DNA of 64,000 nucleotides from Zobellia laminariae. Its GTDB lineage: Bacteria > Bacteroidota > Bacteroidia > Flavobacteriales > Flavobacteriaceae. Below are positions 1 through 7,790 of this stretch, in pieces (the first letter of the stretch is position 1; every line of letters starts with the position of its first letter). Both the position numbers and the translations under genes were made by a program. Where the stretch lies: assembly GCF_009725995.1 (NCBI RefSeq), contig NZ_RCNS01000003.1, positions 1,247,130 through 1,311,129 of the forward strand, written 5' to 3'. Below the pieces are notes generated by a model. The model made no database searches, had not been told where the DNA came from, and saw only the letters and a list, made by a program, of their open reading frames with translations.

Positions 1-201
1 GCTTTAGAAACTTTGACTCCTAGAGAAGCAGATGTTATTCGTCTATACTTTGGTCTTGCCGGACAACATTCAATGACTCTTGAAGAAATTGGTGAAACTT
101 TTGAACTTACTAGAGAGAGAGTTCGCCAGATTAAGGAAAAAGCTATTAGAAGATTGAAACATACTTCTAGAAGCAAGATTCTTAAAACCTATTTAGGTTA
201 A
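1..201 (+). CDS. rpoD: RNA polymerase primary sigma factor, C-terminal end (partial)
   Basis: Only the 3' end lies in the window; the reading frame is open from base 1, so the 5' part is upstream. The encoded residues are sigma-70 region 4.2: [14 protein letters not shown], then the helix-turn-helix [10 protein letters not shown]...[17 protein letters not shown], which contacts the -35 region of promoters. The ending LKTYLG is usual for the principal sigma factor of Bacteroidota. This factor recognises the TAnnTTTG/TTG promoters proposed elsewhere in this window. A hairpin terminator follows about 115 bases downstream. Identity as the primary rather than an alternative sigma factor rests on the strong region 4.2 match and the long conserved tail. 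Confidence 0.93.
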   Translation, partial: ALETLTPREADVIRLYFGLAGQHSMTLEEIGETFELTRERVRQIKEKAIRRLKHTSRSKILKTYLG

Positions 202-273
202 AAAATCTAAAAAGTTACACGTTAAATATTCCTTAAATTGGAAATTTGGCATATATATTGTAATTTTAAAAGC

Positions 274-343
274 AACAACAGTTTATCATGACTGTTCGTT
301 TTTTGATTGATGAATAAACTCCGGCTGATTACCGGAGTTTTTT
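274..343 (+). ncRNA. Candidate small RNA or structured 3' UTR downstream of the sigma factor gene
   Basis: Two hairpins follow each other: AACAGT (277-282) pairs with ACTGTT (291-296), and the terminator stem lies at 316-340. Upstream, TTG at 238-240 is followed after 20 bases by TAATTTTA (261-268), one base away from the flavobacterial TTG-N17-23-TAnnTTTG promoter. This layout would give a roughly 70-base RNA. It could equally be just the 3' UTR of the sigma factor mRNA. No known RNA family was recognised. Confidence 0.25.
316..343 (+). terminator. Rho-independent terminator
   Basis: A perfect 9-bp stem, AAACTCCGG (316-324) and CCGGAGTTT (332-340), encloses a 7-base loop and runs into a T tract at 338-343. 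It ends transcription from the sigma factor gene and from any small RNA in this gap. Confidence 0.85.
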
Positions 344-435
344 CATTTAAAATATTTTAGAAGTCAACAAAAAGAATTTATTTTTAAACAAATCATCACT
401 TTCAAAAAACGTGGTTTTAAACCCTGAAACATCTT

Positions 436-675
436 ATGGCATCTGACAACGACATACCCGAAGGTCAACCTAATAACCCGCTACATGGGGTTAAACTGGT
501 TGATATTCTAGAAAAACTAACGGAAAAATACACTTGGGAAGAATTGGCAGACCGCATAAACATCAATTGCTTTAAAAGCAATCCTACGATAAAGTCATCG
601 CTTAAATTTTTAAGACGTACGCCATGGGCAAGAACCAAAGTAGAACAGCTATATTTAAGATCTTTTCATAAATAG
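436..675 (+). CDS. VF530 family (DUF2132) small DNA-binding protein
   Basis: A 79-residue protein. From about residue 14 onward it matches the VF530/DUF2132 family: [16 protein letters not shown], then [14 protein letters not shown], then [18 protein letters not shown]. Members are short, single-domain, mostly helical proteins found in many Gram-negative bacteria; a DNA-binding role has been proposed on structural grounds but the cellular function is not established. The ATG start gives a length typical of the family with a short polar N-terminal tail. It lies 8 bases upstream of trmL on the same strand, so the two are probably cotranscribed. Confidence 0.85.
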   Translation: MASDNDIPEGQPNNPLHGVKLVDILEKLTEKYTWEELADRININCFKSNPTIKSSLKFLRRTPWARTKVEQLYLRSFHK

Positions 676-683
676 ATAATTGT

Positions 684-1136
684 ATGCCCTTTAACATTGT
701 ACTTGTAGAGCCAGAAATACCCAACAACACCGGAAATATTGGCAGATTGGCACTTGCGTCAGGCTCTACGCTTCATTTAATAAAGCCATTTGGTTTTGAA
801 TTGGATGACAAACGCGTAAAGAGAGCTGGTCTTGATTATTGGCAACACCTTGATTTGCGTATTTATGATAGTCTAGACGACTTTTTGTCGCAACATGGCA
901 GCAAGAACTTAGTATTCTTTTCCAGCCATGGCACAAAGAACCATTGGTCCATACCTTTTGAAGACGGCCAATTTCTTGTTTTCGGTAAAGAATCGGTTGG
1001 ATTGCCTTCCTCCCTACTCACCTCTTACAAAAATGACTTATATAAAATTCCATTGTATAGTGAACACGTGCGCAGTTTAAACTTGGCTAACGCCGTTGGC
1101 ATTGCGGTTTATGAAGGCCTAAAACACATACAATAA
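684..1136 (+). CDS. trmL: tRNA (cytidine/uridine-34-2'-O)-methyltransferase TrmL
   Basis: This is a SPOUT-class enzyme of 150 residues, the usual length for TrmL (YibK). It transfers a methyl group from S-adenosylmethionine to the ribose of the wobble base in tRNA-Leu. Visible motifs are the N-terminal strand and loop NIVLVEPEIPNNTGNIGRLA, the middle motif LVFFSSHGTKNHW, the glycine-rich FGKESVGLP, and the C-terminal trefoil-knot motif SLNLANAVGIAVYEGL that binds the cofactor. It follows the VF530 gene by 8 bases. The minimal SPOUT architecture without an RNA-binding extension separates it from the TrmH and RlmB types. Confidence 0.93.
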   Translation: MPFNIVLVEPEIPNNTGNIGRLALASGSTLHLIKPFGFELDDKRVKRAGLDYWQHLDLRIYDSLDDFLSQHGSKNLVFFSSHGTKNHWSIPFEDGQFLVFGKESVGLPSSLLTSYKNDLYKIPLYSEHVRSLNLANAVGIAVYEGLKHIQ

Positions 1137-1199
1137 AAAAAGACTGCTCGCTGGGGTACTGGTACATAATTCACCACTTGGAAAAGTGTTAAAACCTAA

Positions 1200-2288
<1,089 letters not shown>

Positions 2289-2353
2289 TACTTGAATCTG
2301 GTCAGCGGCCCTCTTTACAATGATATAGGGTATCCCGTAAAAACACAATTCAC

Positions 2354-2361
2354 TACTTTTG
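2354..2361 (+). promoter_or_regulatory. Candidate -7 promoter element of rpe-ypdA
   Basis: TACTTTTG is an exact match to the Bacteroidota -7 consensus TAnnTTTG, 26 bases before the rpe ATG. No good TTG lies at the expected -33 spacing, so this rests on one element only. Confidence 0.4.
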
Positions 2362-2387
2362 TATAAATTCTATTTAACAGATATAAA

Positions 2388-3068
2388 ATGAGCAAAACAA
2401 AAATTGCACCTTCTCTTCTGGCAGCCGACTTTGGTAACTTGCAGCGCGATATAGAAATGGTAAACAAAAGTGATGCAGATTGGCACCATATTGATATAAT
2501 GGACGGTGTTTTTGTTCCAAATATATCGTACGGAATGCCCGTTCTAAAGACTATTGCCGAGCATGCTACAAAGCCTTTAGATGTGCATTTAATGATTGTA
2601 GATCCAGACCGTTATATCAAAACTTTTGCTGAGTTGGGTGCTACACATTTAACCGTTCATTACGAAACTTGTCCTCATTTACATAGAACTATTCAAGCAA
2701 TAAAGGCCGAAGGCATGAAAGCTGGTGTAGCTTTAAACCCTCACACTAATGTGAACTTGCTAAAAAATATCATCAAGGATTTGGATATTGTACTTATCAT
2801 GAGTGTAAATCCTGGTTTTGGTGGTCAAAGTTTTATAGAGAACACTTACGATAAAGTATACGACCTTAAGCAACTTATAAAAGATTCCGATTCCTCTGCT
2901 TTAATAGAGGTTGATGGTGGGGTAAATTCCAAAAATGCCAAAGCCCTAATCAAGGCCGGTGCCGATATTTTGGTTGCAGGCAGCTTTATTTTTAAGACCG
3001 AAGACCCAATAAAAACAATTCAAGAACTTAAAAAATCTACCGATAGATGGAGCATTTTCGAGTTGTAA
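2388..3068 (+). CDS. rpe: Ribulose-phosphate 3-epimerase
   Basis: This enzyme interconverts ribulose 5-phosphate and xylulose 5-phosphate in the pentose phosphate pathway. The 226-residue TIM barrel shows all the family landmarks: APSLLAADFGNL, the metal-binding HIDIMDGVFVPNISYG, PLDVHLMIVDPDRY, HYETCPH, MSVNPGFGGQSF and EVDGGVN, with catalytic Asp residues in the DIMDG and VDGGV motifs. The length is normal. The 3' end overlaps the start of ypdA by 22 bases, so translation of the two is probably coupled. Confidence 0.97.
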   Translation: MSKTKIAPSLLAADFGNLQRDIEMVNKSDADWHHIDIMDGVFVPNISYGMPVLKTIAEHATKPLDVHLMIVDPDRYIKTFAELGATHLTVHYETCPHLHRTIQAIKAEGMKAGVALNPHTNVNLLKNIIKDLDIVLIMSVNPGFGGQSFIENTYDKVYDLKQLIKDSDSSALIEVDGGVNSKNAKALIKAGADILVAGSFIFKTEDPIKTIQELKKSTDRWSIFEL

Positions 3069-4027
3069 TTATAGGGGGAGGTCCCATAGGAATAGCTTGT
3101 GGACTTGATGCCCAGAAAAAGGGTCTGAGCTACGTGATCCTTGAAAAAGGACCTATCGTAAACTCATTATTCAACTATCCGCAGAACATGCAATTTTTCT
3201 CTTCTTCGGAAAAATTGGAAATAGACGATATTCCTTTTATAAGTACAGAAGCAAAACCTAAACGAAACGAGGCTTTAGAATATTACCGAAGAATCGTTAC
3301 TTCCAACAAACTCAACATTCGGCTTTTTGAAAAAGTAAAGAAAGTTGAAAAGGTTGAGAATGGGTTTTCAATCGTTTCTGAAAAAAACAACTATACAGCA
3401 GATAAGGTAATTGTATCTACTGGGTTTTATGATTTACCTAATAAACTAAATATCCCAGGAGAAGACTTACCTAAAATCGCCCATTACTACAACGACCCAC
3501 ATTTCTATGCTAATCAAAAACTAGCCGTAGTGGGTGCCAGTAATTCTGCCATTGATGCCGCTCTTGAGTGTTATCGTAAAGGTGCGGAAGTTACTTTAAT
3601 CATAAGAGGTCATGAAGTAGGGCCACGTGTTAAGTATTGGGTAAGGCCTGATATTATAAACCGTATTGAAGAAGGGAGTATTAAGGTATATTATAATTCA
3701 AAATTGAAAGAAGTACGCCAAAGCGGAATTATAATTGATACGCCCGAAGGTAGTGTTACTTTAGAAAATGACTTTGTTCTAGCTTTAACCGGTTATATGC
3801 CCAATTTTGAATTCTTAACGAATATGGGTGTGAAACTATCAGATGATGAAAAAAAATTACCCCAATACAATCCTGAAACTATGGAAACTAATGTAGCGGG
3901 TATTTACTTGGCAGGCGTTATCTGTGGCGGAATGGAAACTCATAAGTGGTTCATAGAAAACTCCAGAATACACGCTAAAATAATCATCTCTTCTATTCTT
4001 GAAGAAAAAGAAATTAGTAAAGTTTAA
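3047..4027 (+). CDS. ypdA: YpdA family putative bacillithiol disulfide reductase
   Basis: An FAD/NAD(P)-dependent oxidoreductase of 326 residues. The N-terminal FAD site is VVIIGGGPIGIACGLDA (residues about 6-22), a second nucleotide-binding motif is LAVVGASNSAIDAALE (about 161-176), and a C-terminal IYLAGVICGG motif contacts the flavin. The string FNYPQNMQFFSSSE is typical of YpdA, the proposed NADPH-dependent reductase of oxidised bacillithiol. There is no CxxC redox pair as in thioredoxin reductase, as expected for YpdA. The ATG at 3047 lies inside the end of rpe. Cotranscription with a pentose-phosphate enzyme that helps supply NADPH is suggestive but unproven. Confidence 0.85.
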   Translation: MEHFRVVIIGGGPIGIACGLDAQKKGLSYVILEKGPIVNSLFNYPQNMQFFSSSEKLEIDDIPFISTEAKPKRNEALEYYRRIVTSNKLNIRLFEKVKKVEKVENGFSIVSEKNNYTADKVIVSTGFYDLPNKLNIPGEDLPKIAHYYNDPHFYANQKLAVVGASNSAIDAALECYRKGAEVTLIIRGHEVGPRVKYWVRPDIINRIEEGSIKVYYNSKLKEVRQSGIIIDTPEGSVTLENDFVLALTGYMPNFEFLTNMGVKLSDDEKKLPQYNPETMETNVAGIYLAGVICGGMETHKWFIENSRIHAKIIISSILEEKEISKV

Positions 4028-4034
4028 AATTCAC

Positions 4035-4061
4035 ATACCCCCTTTTTCAGGGGGTATCTTT
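4035..4061 (+). terminator. Rho-independent terminator after ypdA
   Basis: ATACCCCC (4035-4042) pairs with GGGGGTAT (4050-4057) around a 7-base loop. A short T-rich tract follows. It sits just after the ypdA stop and ends the rpe-ypdA unit. Confidence 0.75.
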
Positions 4062-4128
4062 TCACTGTTCTAGGTATATTTTACAGAGGTACAAAACATG
4101 ACATTTGTATCAACAAAGAACCTGAACA

Positions 4129-4623
4129 ATGAAATATATTTATCCAAAACTACTTCTTGTCTGTCTGGCTCTCGCCATTTATTCCAACAACAAACCAGGA
4201 CGAGACAAAAACCAATCTCAATCCGTAGAAACCAACCGATATTCGTTATTGGTGCAAAGGGGTGCTTTTCATTTTGATTCATTTAAAATTACCAAGAATA
4301 AAATCTCGCACATACCCGGCATATCTTCTAATTTTGAAACCACTACTTACAACGAAAATAGCCAGTCATTTCTAGACAGTTTACAGACCTTAGGTTTTTT
4401 CAAGAAAATAGAAGCCAATGGTTTTTGGAATCTTGAGACACATTACGGCTCAGAAAAATCATGTACCAGCCAACTTATCGTGACACTGACTACTAATGAA
4501 AAATCAAAAACCGTAATTTGCGATGATTACCAGACGGATTGTCCCAAGCTCATAAAATATATAGAACAAAAAGTTGTTGAATTGGAAGGAAACGATTTAA
4601 AACGAATCTACTTACCAGGATAA
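4129..4623 (+). CDS. Small exported protein of unknown function, upstream of a histidine kinase
   Basis: A 164-residue protein that I do not recognise. The N-terminus is basic, then hydrophobic (KLLLVCLALAIYS, residues 7-19), like a signal peptide. The region after it resembles flavobacterial lipoprotein starts, but the residue where a lipidated Cys would sit is Asn (IYSNNKP), so lipidation looks unlikely unless the Cys was recently lost. The mature part is polar with Cys residues in KSCTSQ and VICDDYQTDC, possibly forming disulfides. It ends 10 bases before the start codon proposed for the kinase gene, so it is probably the first gene of a kinase/regulator operon; a role as a periplasmic input to that kinase is only inference. 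Confidence 0.6.
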   Translation: MKYIYPKLLLVCLALAIYSNNKPGRDKNQSQSVETNRYSLLVQRGAFHFDSFKITKNKISHIPGISSNFETTTYNENSQSFLDSLQTLGFFKKIEANGFWNLETHYGSEKSCTSQLIVTLTTNEKSKTVICDDYQTDCPKLIKYIEQKVVELEGNDLKRIYLPG

Positions 4624-4633
4624 AACCATACCA

Positions 4634-6622
4634 CTGAAAACAAAACATAAATTCCATATCACTCCTATTCTGGGTTCATTCCAGCTTTTTAGCTTAGCAA
4701 TTTTGCTATGCTTTTCTAATCTTCATGCCCAAGAAGCTAGCAAGGATTCGGCAAATGAAGACCGTCCACAGCGGATTACATTTTCTACGATTCCTAATAC
4801 AAGGGAAGACTCCTTATTGCCATACTACGAAGCATTAAAGACTGCGGACTTTGGAAGTCAACGGTTTTCAATTTTTGAACAATTGGTAGAAGAACACATC
4901 AAAAAGGGAAATACGGATTCCATTTTACATTATGGCAACCTTTATGTAAAAGAACTGGGTAACTGGGAAAAACCGGATATCTCAAAAAATCTACATTATG
5001 CCAAAGCTCATTACTTTTTGGGTATAGGAAGTCATTTTAATGGCCTTTTAGATAAATCTGTAGAATGGCATATTAAAGGTTTGCAAGATGCAGAAGCAGC
5101 AAATTCAAAAGAATATCAATTCAAAAACAAAATAGGTCTTGCCCATAATTACATTTTAAAATCAGAGGCAGATAAAGCCATTGCTATGCTCACCAAAGCC
5201 ATAACTAATTTTAGCGCTGAGTTTCCTGACCAGACCATACAGGCTCGTATTTTATTGGGCAACGCTCAACTAAGCAAACAAGCATACGTTCTCGCCAAAA
5301 AAGAATTTGATGAGGGGTTACGTATGGCCACAGATTTTAAAAATTTAGAAAAAGAACTGACTGTAAAATTAGAAATAGCCAAACTTGCAGAAGCACAAGC
5401 GGACTATGAGAAAGCATTTCAAGGTTATGAATCTGTTAGAAATGAAGCGCTTTCAAACGGTTTTATTGCCATTTATTTTGAAGGGTCCCTACTATTAGGC
5501 AGATTGTATTATAAGGAAGGAATGTATGAAACAGCCAATATAGCCCTAAGCGTTGCCTACATTAACGCTATAAATCGTGAAAATTTACAGTTTCAAAGAG
5601 AGGCTTTAATTGTACAAGCCAGAAGTTTTTCCAAACTAGAAGACTATAAAAACGCGTATGCCATAATGACCCAACTTTTTGGTGTAAATAATCAAATTAA
5701 TACCAAACAACAGCGGGAGATTATAAAAGAACTTGAAATACAATATGAAACCCTCCAAAAAGAGAAAGCAATTTCTAGTCTAGAGGAAGACCAAATAATA
5801 AAAGCTGCCGAACTTGAAAGACAGAAGACCATCAAAAATGCTTTTCTCATTGGCTTCTTAATTATATTGATTCCAGTAATTGCACTACTCTACGTCTATT
5901 ATCAAAAAATACAAACGCAAAGTGAACTGACCAAAAAGCAAGAAGAAATAAACACACAAAAAGTTACAGCTCTAAAACAGGAACAAGAGCTAAACCTTAT
6001 TAAAGCCTCTATTGAAGGGCAAGATGAAGAACGGAAAAGAATTGCCCAAGAATTACATGATAGCATTGGTGGAAACCTAGCAGGAATAAAACTGCAGGTA
6101 TCTACTATGACTGGTGATTCTGACAAATGGAAAGCTATTAATAGTCAGTTAGATGAAACTTACCAATTGGTAAGAGATATATCTCACACGCTTATTCCAA
6201 AGAAATTTAAGCAACATGCTTTTTCAGATTTAATTCGAGAATACATAGCATCGATTTCAAGCAGCGGAAAAATAAAAATTGGTTTTTATCCGCATCCGGA
6301 AATGGATATAAATGCGTTGGATGAAAAAGTCCAAATGGAGCTTTTTAAGGTGATTCAAGAGTTGATGACCAACACACTTAAACATGCAGAGGCAAGTAAT
6401 GTAGACATACACCTTAGCTTGCTTAATAAAGAACTATCTCTTCTTTTTGAAGACAACGGACAAGGGTTTGATGTTTCTAAAATAAAAGAAGGCATCGGTT
6501 TTGAAAATATCCGTAGTAGAATTAAAGAATTGAACGGTAAATTCCACATAGACTCTTCTAAAAATAGGGGATGCGTAATTTCCATAGAAATCCCCATAAC
6601 AACAACATCCCATGAAATATAA
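4634..6622 (+). CDS. TPR-containing sensor histidine kinase (HisKA_3/NarL-type), probable CTG start
   Basis: A membrane sensor kinase of about 662 residues. An exported region with repeated helical pairs (TPR-like, about residues 60-370) is followed by a membrane helix near 399-423 (FLIGFLIILIPVIALLYVYY), a coiled coil, the HisKA_3 box ERKRIAQELHDSIGG with phospho-acceptor His near residue 475, and a HATPase_c domain (N-box VIQELMTNTLKHA, G-boxes DNGQGFD and GIGFENI). The frame holds a good signal peptide (LKTKHKFHI... to FSNLHAQ) that begins at CTG 4634; no in-frame ATG, GTG or TTG precedes it after the TAA at 4598. A TTG at 4703 would leave only a short stub of it. The stop overlaps the start of the response regulator by 11 bases, marking the pair as cognate. 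Confidence 0.85.
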   Translation: MKTKHKFHITPILGSFQLFSLAILLCFSNLHAQEASKDSANEDRPQRITFSTIPNTREDSLLPYYEALKTADFGSQRFSIFEQLVEEHIKKGNTDSILHYGNLYVKELGNWEKPDISKNLHYAKAHYFLGIGSHFNGLLDKSVEWHIKGLQDAEAANSKEYQFKNKIGLAHNYILKSEADKAIAMLTKAITNFSAEFPDQTIQARILLGNAQLSKQAYVLAKKEFDEGLRMATDFKNLEKELTVKLEIAKLAEAQADYEKAFQGYESVRNEALSNGFIAIYFEGSLLLGRLYYKEGMYETANIALSVAYINAINRENLQFQREALIVQARSFSKLEDYKNAYAIMTQLFGVNNQINTKQQREIIKELEIQYETLQKEKAISSLEEDQIIKAAELERQKTIKNAFLIGFLIILIPVIALLYVYYQKIQTQSELTKKQEEINTQKVTALKQEQELNLIKASIEGQDEERKRIAQELHDSIGGNLAGIKLQVSTMTGDSDKWKAINSQLDETYQLVRDISHTLIPKKFKQHAFSDLIREYIASISSSGKIKIGFYPHPEMDINALDEKVQMELFKVIQELMTNTLKHAEASNVDIHLSLLNKELSLLFEDNGQGFDVSKIKEGIGFENIRSRIKELNGKFHIDSSKNRGCVISIEIPITTTSHEI

Positions 6623-7256
6623 CCTCATCATTGCAGATGACCATAAAATGTTCATAGACGGCCTATTGAGCATCTTGAGCGATGCACCTGAATTTTCGGT
6701 TACAACTACAGCAAAAAATGGAGCGCAAGTCATCAAATACCTAGACATTAATGGTACAAAGGACCTTCACTTGTTAATCACCGACCTCAGCATGCCCGAA
6801 ATGGACGGTATAGAACTGAACCGTATCATTAAAGAAAAGTACCCTACTTTAAAGACTTTGGTCGTGAGCATGCATATAGATGGTGGTATGATTGAAAAAC
6901 TCATTCAAAACAACGTAGATGGTTACGTACCCAAAAATGCCGAAAAAGATGAACTTCTAACAGCTATGCGAACCATAGTGAAAGGAGAAAAGTATTTTTC
7001 ACAGGAAATAAAACGTGCTTATACGGATGCTATCTTCGATAACAAAAAGCAAGAAAAGGTACACCTTACGGACCGTGAAAAAGAAGTACTAAAGCTTATT
7101 GCAGATGAATACACTACGCAAGAAATTGCAGATGAACTCTTTCTAAGCAAGCACACTATAGAAAGTTACCGTAAAAATCTCATCTCAAAATTACAAGTGA
7201 AAAATTTAGCCGGACTCACCAAACATGCCATTAAAATTGGACTTCTAGACTCTTAA
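6612..7256 (+). CDS. NarL/LuxR family response regulator
   Basis: A 214-residue two-domain regulator. The receiver (about 1-125) is canonical: acidic pair in IIADDHKMF, phospho-acceptor Asp58 in ITDLSMPEMDG, Ser in VVSMH and Lys in GYVPKNA. The C-terminal LuxR-type helix-turn-helix (about 147-205) has LTDREKEVLKLIADEYTTQE and LFLSKHTIESYRKNL. The gene overlaps the upstream sensor kinase by 11 bases and should be phosphorylated by it. It ends directly against the stop codon of the convergent PepSY gene, with no terminator between them. Confidence 0.93.
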   Translation: MKYNLIIADDHKMFIDGLLSILSDAPEFSVTTTAKNGAQVIKYLDINGTKDLHLLITDLSMPEMDGIELNRIIKEKYPTLKTLVVSMHIDGGMIEKLIQNNVDGYVPKNAEKDELLTAMRTIVKGEKYFSQEIKRAYTDAIFDNKKQEKVHLTDREKEVLKLIADEYTTQEIADELFLSKHTIESYRKNLISKLQVKNLAGLTKHAIKIGLLDS

Positions 7257-7766
7257 CTAAACAAAGAGCAAAATAAGCGTAAGTACGAGGCCGCCTAAGG
7301 CAAAATAAAGACCTTTCTTAAATATAGGAGCACTAGGCCTAAACATCCAAAATGCAGAGATTACAAAGAATAATAGTGACGCTCCAAAGAAAATATTTAG
7401 AAAAAACAAAGGTTGACTAGAAGTAGCCTTATGTATTTTGGCCATTTTACCTAAAACAAAAGGCAGTTCTTTCTTAGTAAATGATGCAACACCAGTTTTA
7501 CTATCATAAGAACCTCCTTCAAAATGAATAATACCTCCCTCTTCTTTCTCTAACTTAAAATGTTTTATTTTAAGAGCCTTCCCTACATCATCTGCCTTTA
7601 TGTTGGGTTTTAATGTTTTCTCTGCCGCAACTTCACTCTTAAGAAAATCAGTATCTCTAAAAATTAGAATGATACCGCTTATTGCGTACATGGCCATTAT
7701 ACCTGCCAAGAAAAAGCCTAAATACCTATGGTAGGTACGCATTTTTTCTTCTGTTTTTCTCCCCAT
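7257..7766 (-). CDS. PepSY-associated membrane protein
   Basis: A 169-residue membrane protein. It starts with RTYHRYLGFFLAGIMAMYAISGIILIF, written here as the conserved HRYLGFF motif plus the first membrane helix (about 11-36) of PepSY_TM proteins. A soluble periplasmic stretch (about 40-115) follows, then two further membrane helices near 119-142 and 150-168. In Bacteroidota such proteins often accompany TonB-dependent receptors and are thought to help with periplasmic metal or siderophore handling. It lies 24 bases downstream of the receptor gene on the same strand, consistent with an operon. It is shorter than full PepSY reductases, so no enzymatic role is claimed. Confidence 0.75.
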   Translation of the reverse strand: MGRKTEEKMRTYHRYLGFFLAGIMAMYAISGIILIFRDTDFLKSEVAAEKTLKPNIKADDVGKALKIKHFKLEKEEGGIIHFEGGSYDSKTGVASFTKKELPFVLGKMAKIHKATSSQPLFFLNIFFGASLLFFVISAFWMFRPSAPIFKKGLYFALGGLVLTLILLFV

Positions 7767-7790
7767 TACTTTTATTGTTTATTGATTGGT

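Noticed and set aside
4070..4282. 70-codon minus-strand frame overlapping the small exported protein
   Set aside because: The plus-strand gene has a signal peptide and operon position; the minus frame has no recognisable features.
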